The notes below the pieces were generated by a model that ran no database searches, was not told the origin of the DNA, and saw only the letters and a list, made by a program, of their open reading frames with translations. The translations under genes were made by a program, and so were the position numbers. From NCBI GenBank assembly GCA_028572035.1, contig JAPVWE010000033.1, forward strand, positions 1-9,816: a DNA stretch of 9,816 nucleotides, in the 5' to 3' direction. This document shows positions 5,573 to 9,816 of the stretch, piece by piece (position 1 is the first letter of the stretch; each line of letters starts with the position of its first letter). Origin of the DNA: Desulfobacteraceae bacterium (GTDB lineage Bacteria; Desulfobacterota; DSM-4660; Desulfatiglandales; B25-G16).

Positions 5573-7051
5573 ATGTTCAATGGACGATTGAGAAAGCATA
5601 GGTGGGTACTACCGTTTATCTTGCTTGTAGTTATTATATGGTGCTCTTCGGTTAAATCCGGTACCATCCACTCCCAGGCCCCCTATCAGGATAAAGAGGC
5701 CCATTCCATTCCCCTTAGTCTCGGTACCTCCAGATCCTTGTATATCTCCAGCACAAAAGCGGAAGGAACACATAATTCAGCCCTGAGCCAGGATCTCCTC
5801 CTTCAGGTAGGAGGGGATTCAGATGGTGATCAAAGCTCCCAGGAGGAGGGTGCGGGTGCAAGCATCTGGTTTACTCTCCTGGCAATCTTTCTGGGAGGCC
5901 TGGCCCTCAATCTTACGCCCTGCATCTATCCCCTGATCCCCATCACTATATCCTATTTCGGTGGAAAGGGTGAGAGGATAAGAGGTCATACGATAGTTCA
6001 TGGGATGCTGTATATATTTGGCCTGGCTGTGACCAATTCCTTGGTGGGCCTTTTTGCCGCTTTATCAGGTGGTATGCTTGGCTTTGCCCTTCAGATCCCT
6101 CTTGTTCTGATCTTTGTAGCCGGCATCATGGTTGCTATGGCTCTGAGTTTCTTCGGGTTATGGGAACTCAGGTTACCGATATGGCTGACACGGCCGGCAT
6201 CGAAGAATTACGCTGGTTTCTTGGGAACATTCTTTATGGGTTTGACCCTCGGAATAGTAGCTGCTCCCTGCCTTGGTCCATTTATACTGGGATTGTTAAT
6301 CTATGTAGGGCAGACAGGAGATCCCTTTCTGGGTTTCCTTTATTTCTTTGTCCTGAGTATCGGCCTGGGACTACCTCTCGCGGTTTTGGCCGTTTTGTCA
6401 TCAGGGGCTATAGCCAGGTTACCAAGGTCAGGGGACTGGATGCTGTGGATAAGAAGGTTGATGGGCTGGGTTCTGATCGGTATGGCAGCCTTTATGATAG
6501 GCCCTGTGGTATCCCACCTTTTTGGAAGGCACTGGCTCTTGGCCGGAGTAGCAGCAGCAGCAGGCATCCATCTTGGCTGGCTTGATAAGACAGGAGGCAC
6601 GCTCAGGATATTTCTCTACCTCAAGAAGGCCGTGGGAATAGCCATGGTGTGCGGTGGAATCCTCTACCTGGTGCTGGCAACTCAGCACGTGGGGAGAATC
6701 GAATGGAGGCCATACGACGAATCTATTCTTGCAAAGGCTGTGGAAGAGAAGAAACCAGTGATCATAGATTTCTATGCTGACTGGTGTGGGCCATGTCGGG
6801 TAATGGAGAAGGAAGTATTTATAGATCCTGAGGTCGTAAAGTTAAGCCGTAATGTTATTACCATGCGTTTGGACCTGACCAGCGTGAAACCATTTCATGA
6901 TGAGGTAATGAGGAAGTATCAGATCCGGGGTATTCCAACAGCAGTTTTTATAAGCAGGCAAGGCGTTGAGGAAAGTAGCCTAAGAATCGTGGGCGCTGTT
7001 GATAAATCAGAGTTTCTCAAGAGGTTGAGACTGTTACTTGAGAAATCCTAA
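5573..7051 (+). CDS. DsbD-like thiol:disulfide interchange protein lacking the N-terminal alpha domain
   Basis: The 492-residue protein moves electrons from cytoplasmic thioredoxin across the membrane to periplasmic thiols. A signal peptide (RLRKHR then hydrophobic 11-23) leads to a low-complexity stretch of about 70 residues where the alpha domain of classical DsbD would sit; that domain is missing. A CcdA/DsbD-type membrane domain spans about 97-370, with redox cysteines C117 in NLTPCIYP and C233 in APCLGP. A C-terminal thioredoxin domain at about 380-490 has WCGPC (C405, C408) and a cis-proline in GIP (455). DsbD usually has WCVxC, so WCGPC is closer to thioredoxin. Classical DsbD is near 565 residues. 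The start ATG at 5573 follows GGGGGT at 5564-5569. It is transcribed away from the AMMECR1 unit. Likely clients are cytochrome c assembly or other exported Cys proteins. Confidence 0.88.
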   Translation: MFNGRLRKHRWVLPFILLVVIIWCSSVKSGTIHSQAPYQDKEAHSIPLSLGTSRSLYISSTKAEGTHNSALSQDLLLQVGGDSDGDQSSQEEGAGASIWFTLLAIFLGGLALNLTPCIYPLIPITISYFGGKGERIRGHTIVHGMLYIFGLAVTNSLVGLFAALSGGMLGFALQIPLVLIFVAGIMVAMALSFFGLWELRLPIWLTRPASKNYAGFLGTFFMGLTLGIVAAPCLGPFILGLLIYVGQTGDPFLGFLYFFVLSIGLGLPLAVLAVLSSGAIARLPRSGDWMLWIRRLMGWVLIGMAAFMIGPVVSHLFGRHWLLAGVAAAAGIHLGWLDKTGGTLRIFLYLKKAVGIAMVCGGILYLVLATQHVGRIEWRPYDESILAKAVEEKKPVIIDFYADWCGPCRVMEKEVFIDPEVVKLSRNVITMRLDLTSVKPFHDEVMRKYQIRGIPTAVFISRQGVEESSLRIVGAVDKSEFLKRLRLLLEKS

Positions 7052-7163
7052 GCGCTAACCAGTGCCGTGGGGTCAGACCTTTGCTATTAGCTAAGAACAT
7101 AAGCCTTTCAACCACCACATCAAGCCTAAATGACATATCTTGGAATTCCTGCTCCATTGACAC
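7017..7163 (-). CDS. Possible small ORF, 48 residues, unknown
   Basis: A minus-strand frame opens at GTG 7163 (AAAGG lies 7 bases upstream, complement of 7171-7175) or at ATG 7157. It reads MEQEFQDMSFRLDVVVERL, an amphipathic helical stretch, then LANSKGLTP, and ends at TGA 7019-7017, antisense to the last 35 bases of the DsbD-like gene. The KGLTP part is the translation of the GGGGTCAGACC repeat. I recognise no family. It may be a decayed gene end overrun by a repeat rather than a working gene. Confidence 0.2.
   Translation of the reverse strand: MSMEQEFQDMSFRLDVVVERLMFLANSKGLTPRHWLALRISQVTVSTS
7069..7094. repeat. GGGGTCAGACC element, possible REP/RAYT-related remnant
   Basis: GGGGTCAGACCTTTGC followed by TATTAGCTAA lies just after the DsbD-like stop. 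It holds the palindrome GGTCAGACC. GGTCTGACCCC-type sequences are, as far as I recall, frequent near REP-associated tyrosine transposases in environmental bacteria. No transposase is present here, so this would be a stray copy. Identification is from memory of the pattern. Confidence 0.35.
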
Positions 7164-7230
7164 CCAACTGCCTTTATCCTATAGTTCCCTCACCCAAAAG
7201 GGGACTTTTGTGCCTGAATAGACAAACCTG

Positions 7231-7252
7231 CCATATGATATACCATATGATA
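7231..7252. repeat. Direct repeat CCATATGATA x2 before the MFS gene
   Basis: CCATATGATA occurs at 7231-7240 and 7243-7252, a step of 12 bases. Each copy contains the palindrome CATATG and a TATGAT that resembles a -10 box. The pair lies 20-40 bases before the likely MFS start, so it could be a regulator site or the promoter -10 region. No good -35 is found at normal spacing. Confidence 0.3.
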
Positions 7253-7260
7253 AGGACGCT

Positions 7261-7265
7261 GGAGG
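7261..7265 (+). promoter_or_regulatory. Shine-Dalgarno GGAGG pointing to a non-ATG start of the MFS gene
   Basis: GGAGG is followed by AAAAAG and then, in the MFS frame, ATC (7272) and ATT (7275). No ATG, GTG or TTG lies in that frame until GTG 7314, which is 48 bases from the site. The spacing of 6-9 bases to ATC/ATT is ideal for initiation. Confidence 0.5.
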
Positions 7266-7313
7266 AAAAAGATCATTCTCTCACTTTTCAAGGATAAGGT
7301 ATTTTATGGTTGG

Positions 7314-8537
7314 GTGGTAACAGGAGCCGGATTTCTAATAGCTGTCGTCGGTCTTGGCACACGCTATTCCTTTGGGGTGTTCTTCAAATCCATTGAGAGT
7401 GAGTTTGCCCTGACTCGAGGGGCAACCTCCGGGGTTTTTTCTATTTACATGCTGCTTTGCTGTGTGTTTGCTGTTTTGGGTGGATGGGCCTTGGACAGAT
7501 ATGGCCCAAAAGTAGTTGTCTTCCTGATGGGCTCGTTCACTGGCCTCAGCCTATTGCTAACCAGCCAGGCCAACTCTGCATGGCAATTACTGATAAGTTA
7601 TGGCCTGCTGCTCTCCTTAGGGACAGGGGCAATATATGCAGTGGTCAACTCAACGGCCTCCAGATGGTTTGACAAAAAACGGGGTTTTGTCTTGGGCATT
7701 ACCACCTCAGGAGGGGGATTTGGGGCAATTGTTATGGCACCATTTGCCACATACCTTATTTCTAACTTTGGCTGGCGTACAGCATTTATCGTGATGGGGC
7801 TAATTGCATGGCTAGTTATGTCTTCCATGTGCCTGATATTAAAAAAAGACCCCGGTGATATGGGACTTCTACCCGACGGAGTAAAATCAGAGGCGGCCCA
7901 ACCTGGTCCACAAAAAAAAGAGAGTAGGGCTCAGCTCACTGGCCCCTCCCTGCTACAGGCATCTAGAACCAGCAACTTCTGGTTTTTGGGGCTTATCTGG
8001 TTACTCTTATCTCTAGATGTGCACCTAGTATTCGTTCATGTTGTACCTTATGCTGTTGATATGGGCAACTCGTTGATGGACGCAGCTATTATCCTTGCTC
8101 TGATTGGTGGCACTACTATTCCAGGGCGGCTACTGGTAGGGAGGGTCTCAGATACCATAGGCAGAAAAGCACCGGCTATCGCTTGCGCTCTCCTTCAGGT
8201 TGGAGCATTACTGTGGCTAATGTGGGCACAGGAGTTGTGGATGCTCTATGTATTTGCGATAGCCTTTGGTTTCTTGTGGGGAGGCTTTGGTGTTCTGACA
8301 ACGGCCCTCATTGGCGATGTATTTGGAATGCGTAGCATCGGGGCAATTATGGGGATGATGTCTGCTGGTTGGGCCCTTGGAGCAGCGAGTGGACCGGCAA
8401 TAGGGGGATACATATTTGATGTCAGTGGTACCTATTTCATGGCCTTTGCAGCAGGGGCAGTAGCTATTCTAATAGCAGCCCTGCTTGTGGCTCTCGTAAC
8501 CATCTCTTATGGTAGCGAAGCTTCGGTAGTAACATGA
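7314..8537 (+). CDS. Major facilitator transporter, OFA/monocarboxylate type
   Basis: As bounded by the first standard start (GTG 7314) the protein has 407 residues and twelve membrane segments with a central basic loop near 200-225. MFS motif A is seen in the first half (GWALDRYGPK) and again in the second (VGRVSDTIGRK). RWFDKKRGFVLGITTSGGGFGA and the glycine-rich second-half helices are typical of oxalate/formate and monocarboxylate-type carriers; substrate and direction are unknown. The frame stays open upstream to 7254 and encodes FKDKVFYGWV just before the GTG. FYGWxV is the usual first-helix start in this family, so the true N-terminus is probably at 7272 or 7275 with ATC or ATT. The stop overlaps the next gene's ATG (ATGA, 8534-8537), which implies translational coupling and a shared pathway with the radical SAM enzyme. 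Confidence 0.88.
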   Translation: MVTGAGFLIAVVGLGTRYSFGVFFKSIESEFALTRGATSGVFSIYMLLCCVFAVLGGWALDRYGPKVVVFLMGSFTGLSLLLTSQANSAWQLLISYGLLLSLGTGAIYAVVNSTASRWFDKKRGFVLGITTSGGGFGAIVMAPFATYLISNFGWRTAFIVMGLIAWLVMSSMCLILKKDPGDMGLLPDGVKSEAAQPGPQKKESRAQLTGPSLLQASRTSNFWFLGLIWLLLSLDVHLVFVHVVPYAVDMGNSLMDAAIILALIGGTTIPGRLLVGRVSDTIGRKAPAIACALLQVGALLWLMWAQELWMLYVFAIAFGFLWGGFGVLTTALIGDVFGMRSIGAIMGMMSAGWALGAASGPAIGGYIFDVSGTYFMAFAAGAVAILIAALLVALVTISYGSEASVVT

Positions 8538-9816
8538 GCCGAAAAATCTTAATGGTGAACCCAAATTTGATGAAACCACCAGTGGCACCGGTGGGTCTCG
8601 ATTATCTGAACAGCAAGCTGCAACAGGCCGGATTTGAGGTAAGGCTATTAGACCTGGGATTTTCCAATGAGGTGGATAGGGAGATCGAGCATGCTATGGA
8701 TGATGACTACCTGTTTATTGGTATTAGCTTGCGTAATGTAGATGACTCCTATTTTGCCAGTCAAGATTTTTGCCTCCAGAGAAGCCAGGAAATTATAAGC
8801 AAGATAAGAAAATCTTCTAGCTGCCCCATAGTTCTGGGAGGAGTGGGATTCTCCATATTCCCTATCCAGGTAATGCAATACTGTAATGCGGACTTCGGGA
8901 TCTACGGCGACGGTGAGCTTGTGCTCTGTATGTTGGCCAGGGCCCTGCGGGAGAAGACAGGCTATACATCTATTCCGGGCTTGCTCTATAAAGATAACCA
9001 TAGCTACCAGTTCAACCCGACCCGGTATCTGGAGCTTGAGAAAATGAGCCTTGCCCAGCGTGACCTGGTAGACAATACTCGTTATTTCCAGGAAGGGGCA
9101 ATGGTCGGCTTTGAGACAAAGCGGGGCTGCGACCGGCCTTGCATCCATTGTGCTGACCCCGTGGCCAAAGGCCGGAAGGTCAGATCCAGGGACCCCGGAG
9201 ACGTGGCCATGGAGCTTAAAGGACTCCTTGAACAAGGGATAACTCATTTCCATACGGGCGACTGCGAATTCAATGTGCCGGAAAACCATGCCAAGGCTGT
9301 TTGTCGGGCCATTATTGACCAGGGCCTGGGTGATAAGATTCAATGGTATGCCTACTGTGTAGCTGTGCCCTTTTCTGAAGAGCTTGCAAATCTAATGCGC
9401 AAGGCAGGATGTGTGGGCATAGATTTCACAGTCGACTCCGGTAACGACGGGCAACTCCAGCGGCTGGGCCATCTGCATCGGGTAAGCGACATTACCAGGC
9501 TGGCTCGATTATGTCACCGCTGTGGCTTCTCCTTTATGTTCGACCTCTTGTTAGGCGGGCCTGGGGAGACACGCCAGACAGTAAAGGAAACCCTTGAACT
9601 AATGAAAAGCCTTGAGCCCACGCGAGTAGGCATTAGCCTCGGGGTTCGGCTCTATCCGGATACCCCATTGGGGAAAATGGTCAAGAAACAAGGGGTAACC
9701 AGACAGAACCCCCATCTTCAGGGCACAATTGATGATAATTCCACTATGTTAAGGCCCTTGTTTTATTTATCCCACGAACTGGGTGATGACATTGGCTCAT
9801 TTATTGGGGAGTTAAT
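8534..9816 (+). CDS. Cobalamin-type radical SAM enzyme, cut by right edge
   Basis: The frame begins at ATG 8534 inside the transporter stop and stays open to the window end (427 full codons, no stop). Residues 1-140 look like a B12-binding Rossmann domain: ILMVNPNL at the start, PVGLDYLNSKLQQAGFEV, FIGIS, VLGGVGFS at 100-107 and DFGIYGDGE at 120-128. The DxHxxG cobalt-ligand motif is not evident, so cobalamin, if bound, may be base-off without His. The radical SAM core follows with C199, C203 and C206 (GCDRPCIHC), a GGPGE-type SAM motif (LLLGGPGE at 338-345), and YPDTPLG near 374-380. Such enzymes often methylate unactivated carbon or carry out other radical chemistry. The reaction here is unknown. 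No Shine-Dalgarno is needed given the 4-base overlap. The C-terminus lies outside the window. Confidence 0.88.
   Translation, partial: MSRKILMVNPNLMKPPVAPVGLDYLNSKLQQAGFEVRLLDLGFSNEVDREIEHAMDDDYLFIGISLRNVDDSYFASQDFCLQRSQEIISKIRKSSSCPIVLGGVGFSIFPIQVMQYCNADFGIYGDGELVLCMLARALREKTGYTSIPGLLYKDNHSYQFNPTRYLELEKMSLAQRDLVDNTRYFQEGAMVGFETKRGCDRPCIHCADPVAKGRKVRSRDPGDVAMELKGLLEQGITHFHTGDCEFNVPENHAKAVCRAIIDQGLGDKIQWYAYCVAVPFSEELANLMRKAGCVGIDFTVDSGNDGQLQRLGHLHRVSDITRLARLCHRCGFSFMFDLLLGGPGETRQTVKETLELMKSLEPTRVGISLGVRLYPDTPLGKMVKKQGVTRQNPHLQGTIDDNSTMLRPLFYLSHELGDDIGSFIGEL

Noticed and set aside
5352..5591. Plus-strand open frame before the DsbD-like gene
   Set aside because: It runs through the GC-rich hairpin, has no ribosome site or recognised motif, and overlaps the DsbD-like start. 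A leader-peptide start at 5523 has AGGAG only one base before the ATG, too close to work.
7052..7270. Cobalamin riboswitch before the MFS/B12 radical SAM pair
   Set aside because: No B12 box or surrounding fold was recognised; the stretch holds repeats and a small ORF instead.
8648..9343. Long minus-strand open frame opposite the cobalamin-type radical SAM gene
   Set aside because: It is antisense to a frame with clear radical SAM motifs, shows no recognisable domain, and reads as low-sense shadow sequence.
1..9816. CRISPR array, tRNA, rRNA or complete insertion sequence
   Set aside because: No regularly spaced long direct repeats, no cloverleaf or rRNA sequence, and no transposase or paired terminal repeats were seen.

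Overview
The window reads as bacterial chromosome from an anaerobic lineage of moderate GC. The gene content (AMMECR1 and its partner radical SAM enzyme, a fused membrane/spermidine-synthase protein, a DsbD-like protein, a cobalamin-type radical SAM enzyme with an OFA-type transporter) is of the kind seen in Desulfobacterota, Nitrospirota and related uncultured phyla. That placement is inference from gene families and cannot be made firm from one window.

Layout. Bases 1-129 (minus) are the start of an AAA-type ATPase that runs off the left edge. It has a near-consensus promoter overlapped by palindromes. Bases 267-5196 hold four minus-strand genes that look like one transcription unit, in transcription order: an AMMECR1-domain protein with an N-terminal membrane anchor, a 695-residue membrane protein with a central spermidine-synthase-like domain, the AmmeMemoRadiSam-type radical SAM enzyme with a Tat-like N-terminus, and a small RNase Z-like metallo-hydrolase. 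The first three genes are 9-14 bases apart. The last follows an array of inverted 7-base repeats at 1041-1110.

A 376-base divergent intergenic region (5197-5572), rich in hairpin repeats, separates this unit from plus-strand genes: a DsbD-like reductant transporter lacking the usual N-terminal domain (5573-7051), a repeat-bearing spacer (7052-7271), an OFA/MCT-type major facilitator transporter, and a cobalamin-binding-type radical SAM enzyme. The last overlaps the transporter stop by 4 bases and is cut by the right edge.

The most interesting point is the AMMECR1/radical SAM unit. Memo, the usual third partner, is absent from this unit, and a SpeE-like membrane protein sits between the other two. 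By eye, the targeting signals and the positive-inside rule put all three products, or their catalytic domains, on the outer face of the cytoplasmic membrane. The neighbouring DsbD-like protein delivers reducing power to that compartment. This suggests an extracytoplasmic version of the AmmeMemoRadiSam system, which is a hypothesis from sequence only. A second unit worth noting is the MFS transporter coupled to a cobalamin-type radical SAM enzyme.
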